A DNA stretch of 64,000 bases from positions 48,826 to 112,825 of the forward strand of contig JBHYDC010000015.1 in NCBI GenBank assembly GCA_051861205.1, written 5' to 3'. This DNA comes from JBHYDC01 sp051861205 (GTDB lineage: Bacteria; Pseudomonadota; Alphaproteobacteria; Rhizobiales; Pleomorphomonadaceae). Of this stretch, positions 30,038 through 39,480 are shown piece by piece (the stretch's first letter is position 1; every line of letters starts with the position of its first letter). The position numbers and the translations under genes are program-made. Below the pieces are notes generated by a model. The model was not told the DNA's origin and ran no database searches. It saw only the letters and a list, made by a program, of their open reading frames with translations.

Positions 30038-31108
30038 TCAGCCGAGCAGCTTACTCACCACCTTGGCCGTATAGTCTACCATCGGCACCACACGGGCATA
30101 GTTGAGGCGTGTCGGTCCGATCACGCCGACGACGCCTATCACGCGCGATTCTGCGTCCCGATAGGGCGAAACCACCAGCGATGAACCAGACAGGCCGAAG
30201 AGCTTGTTCTCCGAGCCGATGAAAATATGCACCCCGTCGCCAGCATCGGCGAGACCGAGGAGCTGGATGAGATCGCGCGACGTTTCGAGTTCCTCGAACA
30301 AGCTGCGGATCCGCTCCAGGTCTTCGACAGCCTTCAAATCGTCGAGAAGATTGGCGCGGCCCCTGATGATCAAGGTCTGGCGTTGGTCGCCAGCCCCCGC
30401 CGAAAGCGAGGCGAAGCCCGCTTCAACCAGCTTTTCGGTGAGCGTATCGAGTTCGCGCCGCTGTTCGGCGGCCTTCGCCTCGAATTCCGTGCGGGCCTCG
30501 GTGAGCGTGCGGCCCCTGATGCGCGCGTTGAGATAATTCGATGCCTCGACGAGCGCGGACGCGGGCAGGCCTGTCGGCAGCTCCACCAGCCGATTCTCCA
30601 CCCGGCCGTTCTCGCCAACCAGCACCACGAGGGCGCGCGTCGGCTCAATCCGCACGAATTCCACATGTTTCAGCCGCATATCGGCCTTGGCCGTGAGCAC
30701 GACGCCAGCACCGCGCGAGAGGCCGGAGAGGAGCTGGCTTGCTTCTTGAAGCACCCCCTCGAACGTCTTACCGCCGCCGCCCGATTTCACCTTCGCCTCG
30801 ATCGAGGTGCGCTCGTCGGCCGTCAGATCGCCGAGTTCCAGCATCGCATCCACGAAGAAGCGTAGTCCGGTATCGGTCGGCAATCGCCCGGCGGAGGTGT
30901 GCGGCGCAAAGATAAGGCCCGCGCGCTCAAGGTCCGACATCACGTTGCGCACGGAAGCAGGCGACAACGGATGGGCGAGCAGGCGGGAGATATTCCGGCT
31001 GCCCGCTGGTTCCCCGGTTTCCAGATAGGTATCCACGATGCGCCGGAAGACTTCGCGCGACCGCTCGTCAAGGTCCTTCAGGCTTCCCGACCAGCTTTCG
31101 AACGACAC
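30038..31108 (-). CDS. hrcA: Heat-inducible transcription repressor HrcA
   Basis: 356 residues. Winged-helix N-terminus (RSREVFRRIVDTYLETGEPAGS, SVRNVMSDLERAGLI), GAF-like centre and inserted dimerisation part. HrcA represses groESL-type genes by binding CIRCE elements and needs GroEL for activity. The start is a GTG at 31108 with GGAG ten bases upstream. No CIRCE repeat was found in this window, so its target (probably groESL) lies elsewhere. Divergent from rph over 182 bases. Confidence 0.97.
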   Translation of the reverse strand: MSFESWSGSLKDLDERSREVFRRIVDTYLETGEPAGSRNISRLLAHPLSPASVRNVMSDLERAGLIFAPHTSAGRLPTDTGLRFFVDAMLELGDLTADERTSIEAKVKSGGGGKTFEGVLQEASQLLSGLSRGAGVVLTAKADMRLKHVEFVRIEPTRALVVLVGENGRVENRLVELPTGLPASALVEASNYLNARIRGRTLTEARTEFEAKAAEQRRELDTLTEKLVEAGFASLSAGAGDQRQTLIIRGRANLLDDLKAVEDLERIRSLFEELETSRDLIQLLGLADAGDGVHIFIGSENKLFGLSGSSLVVSPYRDAESRVIGVVGVIGPTRLNYARVVPMVDYTAKVVSKLLG

Positions 31109-31290
31109 GGGCTCAAAACTCCATCAGAGGAAATGGACGATAGCATTGAATTTGGCCCGTTCGCCGCCACCTCGCAAGGGACGCGTCGAAAGACCTTCGG
31201 CCTTTACGGGGCTCGGCCGCAAGAGATACAAGGGCGGGCCCGCATCAGGCCCCTGTTTGGGCCCCTCAAGTTCTGGAGTTATCCCACCCC

Positions 31291-32010
31291 ATGCGTCCTT
31301 CCCGCCGCGCGCCCGACGAGCTTAGACCCGTTTCGCTCGAACGCAGGGTCTCCAAGCACGCCGAGGGCTCGTGCCTCGTCAAGTTCGGCGACACCCACGT
31401 TCTCGTCACCGCCTCGCTGGACGAAAAGGTGCCGCCGTGGCTGCGCGGCGGCGGCAAGGGCTGGGTGACGGCCGAATACGGCATGCTGCCGCGCGCGACC
31501 GGCGACCGGATGCGCCGCGAGGCGGCTGCCGGCAAACAGTCCGGCCGCACGCAAGAAATCCAGCGCCTGATCGGCCGCTCCCTGCGCGCCGTAGTGGACC
31601 CGATCGCGCTCGGCGAAAAGCAGATTGTGATCGACTGCGACGTCATCCAAGCCGACGGCGGCACCCGCACCGCATCCATCACGGGCGCCTGGGTGGCGCT
31701 CTACGATTGCATCGAGTGGATGCGCACCCGCAACATGATCCCGGCCACCGCCAAGGTGCTGAAGGACCATGTGGCGGCCGTCTCCTGCGGCATCCATGAC
31801 GGTAACGCCGTGCTGGACCTTGACTACATCGAGGACAGCGCCGCCGAAACCGACGCGAATTTCGTGCTGACAGGCTCCGGCGGGATCGTGGAAATCCAGG
31901 GCACGGCGGAGGGCACGCCCTTCTCGGAAGAGGAATTCGGCCGTCTTCTGGCGCTCGCCAAGGGCGGCATCGCCAACCTCGTCACGCTCCAGAAGCAGAC
32001 CATCGCGTAA
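31291..32010 (+). CDS. rph: Ribonuclease PH
   Basis: 239 residues, complete (unlike the frameshifted copy of E. coli K-12). Phosphorolytic 3'-to-5' exonuclease that trims tRNA precursors. Visible: RPVSLERRVSKHAEGSCLVKFGDT, AEYGMLPRATGDRMRREA, phosphate-binding GRTQEIQRLIGRSLRA, and the C-terminal DLDYIEDSAAETDANFV. It opens an rph-rdgB-hemW operon, the arrangement common in alphaproteobacteria. Confidence 0.98.
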   Translation: MRPSRRAPDELRPVSLERRVSKHAEGSCLVKFGDTHVLVTASLDEKVPPWLRGGGKGWVTAEYGMLPRATGDRMRREAAAGKQSGRTQEIQRLIGRSLRAVVDPIALGEKQIVIDCDVIQADGGTRTASITGAWVALYDCIEWMRTRNMIPATAKVLKDHVAAVSCGIHDGNAVLDLDYIEDSAAETDANFVLTGSGGIVEIQGTAEGTPFSEEEFGRLLALAKGGIANLVTLQKQTIA

Positions 32011-32020
32011 GGACCTTGCG

Positions 32021-32677
32021 TTGACCAACCGCACCATCGACGGCAAGCGCCTGCTGGTCGCCAGCCATAACAAGGGCAAGATCGCCGAACTTCATTTCCT
32101 GCTCGGCGGCCTGCCCATCGAACTGGTGACCGCCGGCGCGCTCGGCCTGCCCGAGCCGGAGGAAACCGGCACGACCTTCGTCGAGAACGCGCGGATCAAG
32201 GCGCTCGCCGCCGCGACCGCCGCCGGCGAGGTCGCGCTTTCCGACGACAGCGGGCTCTGCGTCGATGCGCTTGGCGGCGCGCCGGGGGTCTACACCGCCG
32301 ACTGGGCGGGGCCGGACCGCGACTGGAGCATGGCGATGCGCCTTGTGGAGGAAGAACTCTTCAAGGTGCGCGCCGCCAAGCCCGAACAGCGCCGCGGCAC
32401 CTTCGTCTCCCTGCTCTGCCTTGCTTGGCCGGACGGCCACACCCAGGAATATCTCGGCGAGCGATCCGGCACGCTCGTCTGGCCGCCCCGCAGCGGGCCG
32501 ATCGCCTATGGCTATGACCCTGTGTTCGTGCCGGACGGCGAGACTCGCACCTTCGGCGAGATGACGGCCGGGGAAAAGCACGGCTCGATCTGGGGCTCGC
32601 CCGGCCCGCTGTCGCACCGCGCCCGCTCGATCCAAAGGCTTGTCCAGGGCGCCTTCCCCAAGGGAACCCGCCCGTGA
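32021..32677 (+). CDS. rdgB: XTP/dITP diphosphatase (RdgB/HAM1)
   Basis: 218 residues. House-cleaning enzyme that converts non-canonical dITP, XTP and dHAPTP to monophosphates. Substrate-binding SHNKGKIAEL (around 14-23), VENARIKALAAA, catalytic LSDDSGLCVDALGGAPG, and C-terminal PIAYGYDPVFVPDG. The start is TTG at 32021 with AAGGA seven bases upstream, only ten bases after rph. Its stop overlaps the GTG of hemW (GTGA), so translation is coupled. Confidence 0.97.
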   Translation: MTNRTIDGKRLLVASHNKGKIAELHFLLGGLPIELVTAGALGLPEPEETGTTFVENARIKALAAATAAGEVALSDDSGLCVDALGGAPGVYTADWAGPDRDWSMAMRLVEEELFKVRAAKPEQRRGTFVSLLCLAWPDGHTQEYLGERSGTLVWPPRSGPIAYGYDPVFVPDGETRTFGEMTAGEKHGSIWGSPGPLSHRARSIQRLVQGAFPKGTRP

Positions 32678-33876
32678 GCGCGATCGATCGGCTGGCCGGC
32701 ATCGTGCCCGACGCGGGTGGAACGCCGGATGTCGGCTTCGGCGTCTACGTCCACTGGCCCTTCTGCGCGCAAAAATGCCCTTATTGTGACTTCAACAGTC
32801 ATGTCCGCCATCGCCCCGTGGACCAGAACCGGTTCGCCTCGGCCCTTGAACGCGAGATCGCGTCCATGGGCGCGCTGACGCCCGGCCGCCGTGTGACGAG
32901 CGTATTCCTCGGCGGCGGTACGCCTTCGCTCATGGATCCGCAAACCGTCGGCCGCATCCTGGATGCGATCGGGAAAACATGGGCCATCGCGCCCGATGCC
33001 GAGGTGACGTTGGAGGCGAACCCGTCCAGCGTCGAGGCCGGCCGGTTCCGGGGCTACCGCGCGGCCGGCGTCAACCGTGTCTCGCTCGGCGTTCAGGCGC
33101 TGAACGACCGCGACCTGAAAATGCTCGGCCGCCTGCACGACGTCGAGCAGGCACTTGGCGCGGTCGAGCTTGCCCGGGCGATCTTCCCCAGCCTTTCGTT
33201 CGATCTGATCTACGCGCGGCCTGGCCAAACCGTCGAGGCGTGGCGCGCGGAACTTGAGCGGGCGATATCGCTCGCCGCCGATCACCTCTCGCTCTATCAA
33301 CTCACGATCGAGGACGGCACACCCTTCGCCGCGCTCCATGCCGCCGGCAAGCTCGTGATTCCGGGCGACGATCAGGCCGCCGACCTCTACGCAGTCACCC
33401 AAGGCGTGACCGAGCAGGCCGGATTGCCCGCCTACGAAATCTCGAACCACGCCGCACCGGGCGCCGAAAGCCGGCATAATCTGATCTACTGGCGCTATGG
33501 CGAATATGTCGGCATCGGTGCCGGCGCGCATGGCCGCATCGCGCTGGATGGCGGGCGGCGGCGTCTCGTGACGATCACCGAACGCGGCCCGGAAGCTTGG
33601 GCCGACCGCGTCGAAGGGCAGGGCCATGCCGTGGTCGACACCGAAATTGTCGCCGGTGAATCGGCGGGCGACGAGATGCTGCTGATGGGTTTGCGTCTTG
33701 CCGAAGGCATCGATCCCAAGCGCTATACACAGCTTTCAGGGCGCCACCTCGACGACAAGCGGATCGCCGATCTCATCGCCCACGGCATGGTGGAAACCAT
33801 GGACAACGGCCGCATCCGCGTCTCGCGCGGCGGCTGGTTCGTGCTCGACGCTGTCGTCGCGGATCTCGCGGCCTAA
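32674..33876 (+). CDS. hemW: Radical SAM heme chaperone HemW
   Basis: 400 residues. The radical-SAM cluster motif is CAQKCPYCDF with Cys31, Cys35 and Cys38, plus a following Phe, the HemW/HemN signature. GGGTPSLMDP binds the methionine part of SAM; the HemN-type C-terminal domain starts near residue 300. HemW binds heme and inserts it into respiratory enzymes; it lacks true coproporphyrinogen oxidase activity in studied bacteria. GTG start overlapping rdgB by four bases. Confidence 0.96.
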   Translation: MSAIDRLAGIVPDAGGTPDVGFGVYVHWPFCAQKCPYCDFNSHVRHRPVDQNRFASALEREIASMGALTPGRRVTSVFLGGGTPSLMDPQTVGRILDAIGKTWAIAPDAEVTLEANPSSVEAGRFRGYRAAGVNRVSLGVQALNDRDLKMLGRLHDVEQALGAVELARAIFPSLSFDLIYARPGQTVEAWRAELERAISLAADHLSLYQLTIEDGTPFAALHAAGKLVIPGDDQAADLYAVTQGVTEQAGLPAYEISNHAAPGAESRHNLIYWRYGEYVGIGAGAHGRIALDGGRRRLVTITERGPEAWADRVEGQGHAVVDTEIVAGESAGDEMLLMGLRLAEGIDPKRYTQLSGRHLDDKRIADLIAHGMVETMDNGRIRVSRGGWFVLDAVVADLAA

Positions 33877-33890
33877 CGCGATTTGCGCCC

Positions 33891-35114
33891 TTAGAAGCCC
33901 GTGAAAGCGCGCGGTGCCGCCTGCACAAGCTGCGGGCTCGATCCGGTGACTTCGTAGATGGCCAGACCGCGATCATTCGTCCCATCCGCATTGAAGCGGA
34001 AAAGGCCGTTCACCGACGACAGGAAACCTTCCGGATTGGTCAGAACGGCGCGCTGGAAACGCTGTGGACCGGCCGCTTTGACAAGGCCCGCCGCTAGCAC
34101 CACCGCGTCATAGGCCAGCGTTGCCGTGAGCGGCGGCTCCACCCCGAAGGCTACGCGATAACGCCCGACGAAGCCTTGGAATCCGGCGATATCCGGCGCC
34201 GGGAACCAGCCGCCGATCAGCGACGGATTCCGATAGACCGACGGTTCGTTCCATTGCCCGGACCCGAGCAGCTTGACCCGGCTCAGATCCACGCCCGAGC
34301 TGCGCAGCGTTTCGGTGATCAGCGGCGCGATGCCAGGTCCGTCCGGAACCACGATCGCGTCAAGGCCCGCCGCATTGGCTGCCACCGCCTGCGCGGCAGC
34401 CGTAAAGCCGCCCGGCGCGAATCGCTGAACCTGCACGAGGCGGATACCCGTTCGGGCCGTCGCCTGCCGCAGCGCCGCTTCGGCAAAGGTGCCGTAAGCC
34501 CCTTCCGAAATGATCGCCGCCACCGAGCGCCGGCCGGCGGAAGACGCCTGCCCGATCACCTGATTGACCTGATCGTCGACCGTGAACCCCATGATGTAAC
34601 TGCCCGACGCGGCAACGCTGGGGTCGGACGAGAACGAGACCAGCGGCACGCTCGCCTGCGCGGCAAGCGGGGCGACGCTGCGCACTTCCGCCGCGAACAC
34701 CGGCCCGAGCAGGATTTCGGCCCCTTCCGCAAGCGCGGCCTGGGCGGCGATCGCGGCGCCTTCGGGGGTTCCCTGCGTGTCCTTGACCAGAACCGTCAGA
34801 TCATTGGCCGTGAAATCGTTGAGGCCGAGCTGGGCCGCATTGCGCATCGAGGTCGCAAGCGCCTGCGCGTTGCCGACTGCAGAAAGCGGTAGGAGCAAGC
34901 CGACGCGGACCGTACCGGTTCCAAGCGCTTCGCCGCTGATCAGCGGATTGGTCGGCGCCGGAAGAAGGTTCTGCTGCCCGGTCGAAAGCGTGGACGTCGG
35001 CGAGCACGCCGACACGAGCGCCGTTGCGCCGAGCAATCCGATGGCCGCGCGCCGGGTGATAACGGGCACGCCCACGCCGACCGCACGGTTGTTGACCCAC
35101 CACGAGTCGCTCAT
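33891..35114 (-). CDS. LpoA-like penicillin-binding-protein activator, lipoprotein
   Basis: 407 residues with a type I periplasmic-binding fold (VRVGLLLPLSAVGNAQALA ... GGWFPAPDIAGFQGFVGRYR). The N-terminus combines a twin-arginine-like TRRAAIGLLGATALVSAC with a lipobox (VSAC, Cys near residue 37). Family knowledge: it resembles the LppC/LpoA domain that activates PBP1a; the N-terminal TPR part of enterobacterial LpoA is missing. It is divergent from rsmI-yraN-gshB, the same neighbours that LpoA genes have in many proteobacteria, which supports the call. An amino-acid ABC-binding protein is the alternative. Confidence 0.82.
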   Translation of the reverse strand: MSDSWWVNNRAVGVGVPVITRRAAIGLLGATALVSACSPTSTLSTGQQNLLPAPTNPLISGEALGTGTVRVGLLLPLSAVGNAQALATSMRNAAQLGLNDFTANDLTVLVKDTQGTPEGAAIAAQAALAEGAEILLGPVFAAEVRSVAPLAAQASVPLVSFSSDPSVAASGSYIMGFTVDDQVNQVIGQASSAGRRSVAAIISEGAYGTFAEAALRQATARTGIRLVQVQRFAPGGFTAAAQAVAANAAGLDAIVVPDGPGIAPLITETLRSSGVDLSRVKLLGSGQWNEPSVYRNPSLIGGWFPAPDIAGFQGFVGRYRVAFGVEPPLTATLAYDAVVLAAGLVKAAGPQRFQRAVLTNPEGFLSSVNGLFRFNADGTNDRGLAIYEVTGSSPQLVQAAPRAFTGF

Positions 35115-35396
35115 ATCACACCTTTTCCATCGCCGCCCTGGAGCCGCCGCGCCGCTTGGCTACAGCCGTGCCGCGTGCGGGACAGACGCTTGCGGGCTCG
35201 GTTGGTGGCCTCACCCCGAGCCGCGCGTCGGCCAATCTCCATGAGCCCCGCGGTAGCCGCTGATATCAAGGGCAAAAATCGCGCCGAGGCAACATTATCC
35301 TCGACAAACCGCTCGAACGCGGCCTTTGCTCCCCACAATACGGCGCGCATCCGGCGCATAAGCCTGAAATCCTGTCTTCTTGCACCCCGGCTTCTC

Positions 35397-36350
35397 ATGT
35401 CCGAACCCGAATCGATTGTTCCCCCGTCCGGCTTTCTGATCGAGGGGCAGGCGTTCAAATCAAAGCCCATCGAGCCGGGTCTCTATCCCGTCGCAACGCC
35501 CATCGGCAATCTCGGCGACGTTACGATCCGGGCGCTGGAAGTGCTGAGCGCGGTCGATCTCATCGTCTGCGAAGACACTCGCGTGACCCGCACGCTGCTC
35601 GATCGCTACGGCATCAAGCGGCCAATGGCCGCCTACCACGAGCATAACGCGGCCCGCGAACGCCCGCGCATGATGGCGATGCTGCGCGGCGGCATGCGGC
35701 TCGCGCTCGTCTCCGACGCCGGAACGCCGCTGATCTCCGACCCCGGCTACAAGCTGGTGGAGGAGGCGGTGGCCGAAGGCGTGAAGGTCATCCCCATCCC
35801 CGGTCCATCCGCCTTGCTGGCCGCGCTTGTGGCGGCCGGACTGCCGACGGATGCTTTCCTCTACCTCGGCTTTCTGCCGGCCAGAACCACGGCGCGGCGC
35901 GCGCGGCTGGCAAGTTTTGCCGGGGTGCCGGTGACGCTGATTTGCTATGAGGCGCCGCACCGCGCCGCCGAAACGCTGGCCGATATGGCCGAAGTGCTCG
36001 GCCCCGATCGCCCCGGCGCGCTCGCCCGGGAACTCACCAAGCGTTTCGAGCAAGTCCGGCGCGGCACCCTCGCCGCGCTCGCCGAGGGCGCGGTCACCGA
36101 TCCGCCGCGCGGCGAAATCGTGCTCCTCGCCGGACCGCCGCTGGAGCGCCCCGCCCCCGAAGAAGACCTCGACGCCCTCCTCAAAGCCGCGCTGGAGACG
36201 ACAGGGCCGGGGCAAGCCGCCGCTGAAATCGCCAAGGCGACCGGCCTGCCGCGCAAGGACGTCTACGCCCGCGCCCTCGCGCTGCGAGCGACGATGCTGA
36301 GCACCGAATCTGGCTCCGAACCGAGCGCCGATGCCGGGGGCGACGATTGA
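35397..36350 (+). CDS. rsmI: 16S rRNA (cytidine-1402 2'-O)-methyltransferase
   Basis: 317 residues from the ATG at 35397. Tetrapyrrole-methylase fold: LYPVATPIGNLGDVTIRAL, ICEDTRVTRTLLDRYGI, LVSDAGTPLISDPGYKLV, VIPIPGPSALLAALVAAGLP and GFLPARTTARRARL are all present. RsmI adds the 2'-O-methyl at C1402 in the ribosomal P site, with RsmH. The frame opens at 35175, but the earlier part is not conserved in character. Its stop overlaps the TTG start of yraN. Confidence 0.97.
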   Translation: MSEPESIVPPSGFLIEGQAFKSKPIEPGLYPVATPIGNLGDVTIRALEVLSAVDLIVCEDTRVTRTLLDRYGIKRPMAAYHEHNAARERPRMMAMLRGGMRLALVSDAGTPLISDPGYKLVEEAVAEGVKVIPIPGPSALLAALVAAGLPTDAFLYLGFLPARTTARRARLASFAGVPVTLICYEAPHRAAETLADMAEVLGPDRPGALARELTKRFEQVRRGTLAALAEGAVTDPPRGEIVLLAGPPLERPAPEEDLDALLKAALETTGPGQAAAEIAKATGLPRKDVYARALALRATMLSTESGSEPSADAGGDD

Positions 36351-36727
36351 GCCGCACGACGCCGCGCCGACCGCAGGATCGCCGCCGCGCCTATCGCTGG
36401 GGTCTTGCGGCCGAATCCCTCGCCGCCGGCTTCCTGCGGCTGAAGGGATACCGGATCATCGCCAGCCGCTATCGCACGCCGGCCGGCGAGATCGACCTCA
36501 TCGCGCGACGCGGGCGCACCGTCGCCTTCGTCGAGGTGAAGGCGCGCAAACGCCTGGACATTGGCGAGGAGGCCGTCTCGTCCGCCTCCGAACAGCGCAT
36601 CGTTCGCGCCGCCGATCTCTTCATCGCCCGTCATCCGCGCCTTGCCGACTATATCCAGCGCTTCGATCTCATCGTCGTCGTGCCCTGGCGCCTGCCTGTG
36701 CATCTGCAACGCGCGTTTGATCCGTGA
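36347..36727 (+). CDS. YraN / UPF0102 nuclease-like protein
   Basis: 126 residues with a PD-(D/E)XK-type fold: GLAAESLAAGFLRLKGYRI, then GEIDLIARRGRTVAFVEVKAR with the Glu-Asp ... Glu-x-Lys catalytic set. Often linked to DNA processing or Holliday-junction-like substrates but unproven. TTG start at 36347 overlapping the rsmI stop by four bases (TTGA). Confidence 0.93.
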   Translation: MSRTTPRRPQDRRRAYRWGLAAESLAAGFLRLKGYRIIASRYRTPAGEIDLIARRGRTVAFVEVKARKRLDIGEEAVSSASEQRIVRAADLFIARHPRLADYIQRFDLIVVVPWRLPVHLQRAFDP

Positions 36728-36833
36728 GCGATCACGATCAGGGCATCGAAGCTCGTCGCGTGATCGCGCCGATTGCAATTGACACCCGCCCGGCTTCATA
36801 ACGGCGGCCGGACACCACCCGCGAGGACATGAC

Positions 36834-37772
36834 ATGACGCTTGCTGTCGCCGTTCAGATGGACCACGTCGCCTCCATCCGCATCGCCGGCGATAGTACCT
36901 TCGCCCTGCTTTTGGAAGGGCAGCGCCGGGGCCACGCGCTCTTTCACTACACTCCCGACCGCCTCGCCCTGCGCGGCCGCACGCTGACCGCCGCCTTGGA
37001 GCCGCTGACCGTTCAAGACGAGCCCGGCAACCATTTCAGCCTCGGCGAAGCCGTGCGCACGGACCTTTCCGAGCTTGACGTCGTGCTCCTCCGGCAAGAC
37101 CCGCCCTTCGACATGGCCTATGTCACGACCACCCATCTCCTCGACCGCATCCATCCCAAAACGCTGGTGGTGAACAACCCCGCCGAAGTCCGCAACGCGC
37201 CGGAGAAGCTGTTCGTGATGGACTTTCCGGACCTGATGCCGGAAACGCTGATCACCCGCGATCCCGCCGAAATCCGCGCTTTCCGCAAGGAGTTCGGCGA
37301 TATCGTGATGAAGCCGCTCTACGGCAACGGCGGGCAGGGCGTGTTCCGGGTGAAGCCGGAGGACGAGAACTTCGGATCGCTCATGGACATGTTCACCACA
37401 CAGTTCCGCGAAGCCTGGGTGGTGCAGCGCTACCTGCCGGCGGTGCGCGCGGGCGACAAGCGGATCATTCTCGTCGACGGGCGTTTCGCCGGTGCCGTGA
37501 ACCGAGTTCCAGCCCCCGACGATCTGCGCTCCAACATGGTGCGCGGCGGTGCCGCCGAAACCACGGCCCTTACCGATCGCGAGCGCGAAATCTGCGAGGC
37601 GATCGGTCCGGAGCTTGCCCGCCGGGGCCTTTTATTCGTCGGTATCGATGTGATCGGCGGTCTGCTGACCGAGATCAACGTGACCTCGCCGACCGGACTG
37701 CGCGCTATCAAGCGTCTCGGCGGCCCGGATATCGCCGCCCTGATCTGGGATGCCATCGAGGCCAAGCGTTAA
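36834..37772 (+). CDS. gshB: Glutathione synthetase
   Basis: 312 residues, ATP-grasp ligase that joins glycine to gamma-glutamylcysteine. N-terminal substrate domain (VAVQMDHVASIRIAGDSTFA), then VVNNPAEVRNAPEKLFVMDF, ATP-grasp lysine in IVMKPLYGNGGQGVFRV, and metal-binding LLTEINVTSPTGLRAIKRLG. Consistent with a glutathione-based redox system. ATG at 36834 with GAGGA upstream. Last of the rsmI-yraN-gshB run. Confidence 0.97.
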   Translation: MTLAVAVQMDHVASIRIAGDSTFALLLEGQRRGHALFHYTPDRLALRGRTLTAALEPLTVQDEPGNHFSLGEAVRTDLSELDVVLLRQDPPFDMAYVTTTHLLDRIHPKTLVVNNPAEVRNAPEKLFVMDFPDLMPETLITRDPAEIRAFRKEFGDIVMKPLYGNGGQGVFRVKPEDENFGSLMDMFTTQFREAWVVQRYLPAVRAGDKRIILVDGRFAGAVNRVPAPDDLRSNMVRGGAAETTALTDREREICEAIGPELARRGLLFVGIDVIGGLLTEINVTSPTGLRAIKRLGGPDIAALIWDAIEAKR

Positions 37773-37824
37773 AAAGAGGCAACGCGCTGAGAACATTTGA
37801 CCCCTCTATGTTCCATGGACGTTC

Positions 37825-37853
37825 TTGACTGATCGTGGTTAACTTCGTTAACA
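37825..37853 (+). promoter_or_regulatory. Candidate promoter of yifB
   Basis: TTGACT, a 17-base spacer, TTAACA, 28 bases before the yifB start. A perfect GTTAAC-TTC-GTTAAC repeat (37838-37852) covers the spacer end and the -10 box and could bind a regulator. Confidence 0.5.
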
Positions 37854-37880
37854 TGCGTCAGTCAGGTAGGGGTAGCGGCG

Positions 37881-39416
37881 ATGGTCACGAGGGTTCGCAC
37901 CGTCTGTTTTCAAGGTGTCGAGGCAACGCCCGTGGATGTGCAGGTGCACATGGCGCCGGGAAAATCCCTCTTCAACATCGTGGGCCTCGGCGATAAGGCC
38001 GTGGCCGAAAGCAAGGAGCGGGTGCGCGCGGCGCTCGCGGCATCGGGCCTTGCCCTTCCGGTCCGGCGTATCACCGTCAACCTTGCGCCCGCCGATCTGC
38101 CGAAGGAAGGCAGCCACTACGACTTGCCGATCGCGCTCGGCCTCATGGCCGCCATGGGCGCCATTCCCGCCGACGCGCTGGAAGACTATGTCGCCCTTGG
38201 CGAGTTGGCGCTTGATGGCACGATTTCGGCCGTAGCCGGCGTTTTGCCCGCCGCGATCGCGGCCAATGCCGACGGCCGGGGCCTTCTCTGCCCCAAAGCA
38301 TGCGGCACGGAAGCTGCTTGGGCGGATGCGTCCATGTCGATCCTGGCGCCCATGAGCCTGATCGCGGTTGCGAACCACTTCAAGGGAACACAGGTCCTCT
38401 CCCGCCCTGAAGCCCGCCCAGCCGAAATGGCCACGGGTTTGCCCGATCTAGTCGACGTTAAGGGTCAGGAAATCGCCAAACGCGCGCTCGAAGTGGCTGC
38501 CGCGGGCGGCCACAATATGCGGATGATCGGGCCGCCCGGGTCGGGGAAATCAATGCTGGCGGCCCGCCTGCCATCGATCCTCCCGGCTTTGACGGCTCGC
38601 GAATTGCTGGAAATCTCCATGATCGCGTCGATCGCCGGCACGCTTGCCGATGGCCGCCTCAGCGATCGCCGGCCGTTTCGTTCGCCCCACCATTCCGCCT
38701 CCATGGCCGCGCTCGTGGGCGGCGGCATAAGGGCCAGACCCGGCGAAATCTCGCTCGCCCATCACGGCGTCCTCTTCCTCGACGAATTGCCCGAGTTCCA
38801 GCCCGCCGTGCTCGACAGCCTGCGCCAGCCGCTGGAAACCGGCGACGTGGTAATCGCCAGGGCGAATGCCCGGGTCACCTATCCCGCCCGTTTTCAGCTT
38901 GTCGCGGCCATGAACCCATGCCGCTGCGGAATGGCCGGCACGCCTGGGCACACCTGCCGCCGGGGTCCGCGCTGCGCGGGAGATTATCAGGAGCGGCTGT
39001 CGGGTCCCTTGCTCGATCGCTTCGATCTCACGGTTGAGGTGCCGGCGGTATCGGCGGCCGACCTGTTGGCCCCCCGCCGCACGCCGGAAACGTCGGCGGT
39101 TGTCGCGCAGCGTGTCACCGCTGCCAGAGCCGTTCAAGCTGCCCGCTACGCCGCTCTGGGTCGACCCGACGTCTTGACCAACGCCGTCGCGCCGGCCGGC
39201 TTGGTCGAACTGGTCGCAACGCCCGATAGCGCAGGAATGAAGCTTCTGCGTGAGGCGTCCGACATTTTCAGATTGTCCGCGCGCGGCTATCACCGGGTGC
39301 TGAAAGTCGCGCGAACGCTGGCCGATCTCGACGGCCGCGAGACGATCGGCCGGATCCACATCGGCGAAGCACTCTCCTATCGCGCCGGGCACGAACGCCT
39401 GCAGGACGCGGCCTGA
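37881..39416 (+). CDS. YifB/ComM-type Mg-chelatase-like AAA ATPase
   Basis: 511 residues. N-terminal ChlI-like domain (GVEATPVDVQVHMAPGKS, FNIVGLGDKAVAESKERVR), AAA core with Walker A IGPPGSGKSML (about 215-225) and Walker B LFLDELPEFQ, a zinc-knuckle stretch with paired cysteines (MNPCRCGMAGTPGHTCRRG), and a C-terminal Mg-chelatase tail. Relatives (ComM) are hexameric helicases that promote branch migration during natural transformation. Preceded by its own candidate promoter. Confidence 0.95.
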   Translation: MVTRVRTVCFQGVEATPVDVQVHMAPGKSLFNIVGLGDKAVAESKERVRAALAASGLALPVRRITVNLAPADLPKEGSHYDLPIALGLMAAMGAIPADALEDYVALGELALDGTISAVAGVLPAAIAANADGRGLLCPKACGTEAAWADASMSILAPMSLIAVANHFKGTQVLSRPEARPAEMATGLPDLVDVKGQEIAKRALEVAAAGGHNMRMIGPPGSGKSMLAARLPSILPALTARELLEISMIASIAGTLADGRLSDRRPFRSPHHSASMAALVGGGIRARPGEISLAHHGVLFLDELPEFQPAVLDSLRQPLETGDVVIARANARVTYPARFQLVAAMNPCRCGMAGTPGHTCRRGPRCAGDYQERLSGPLLDRFDLTVEVPAVSAADLLAPRRTPETSAVVAQRVTAARAVQAARYAALGRPDVLTNAVAPAGLVELVATPDSAGMKLLREASDIFRLSARGYHRVLKVARTLADLDGRETIGRIHIGEALSYRAGHERLQDAA

Positions 39417-39480
39417 AACCATAAGCGCGGCGTGCGTTTCGAAGATTAGCGCAAGGGAATGGCAAGACCTCCGGGCTAAT

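Noticed and set aside
31109..31290. CIRCE element between hrcA and rph
   Set aside because: No TTAGCACTC ... GAGTGCTAA-like repeat in the divergent region or elsewhere in the window.
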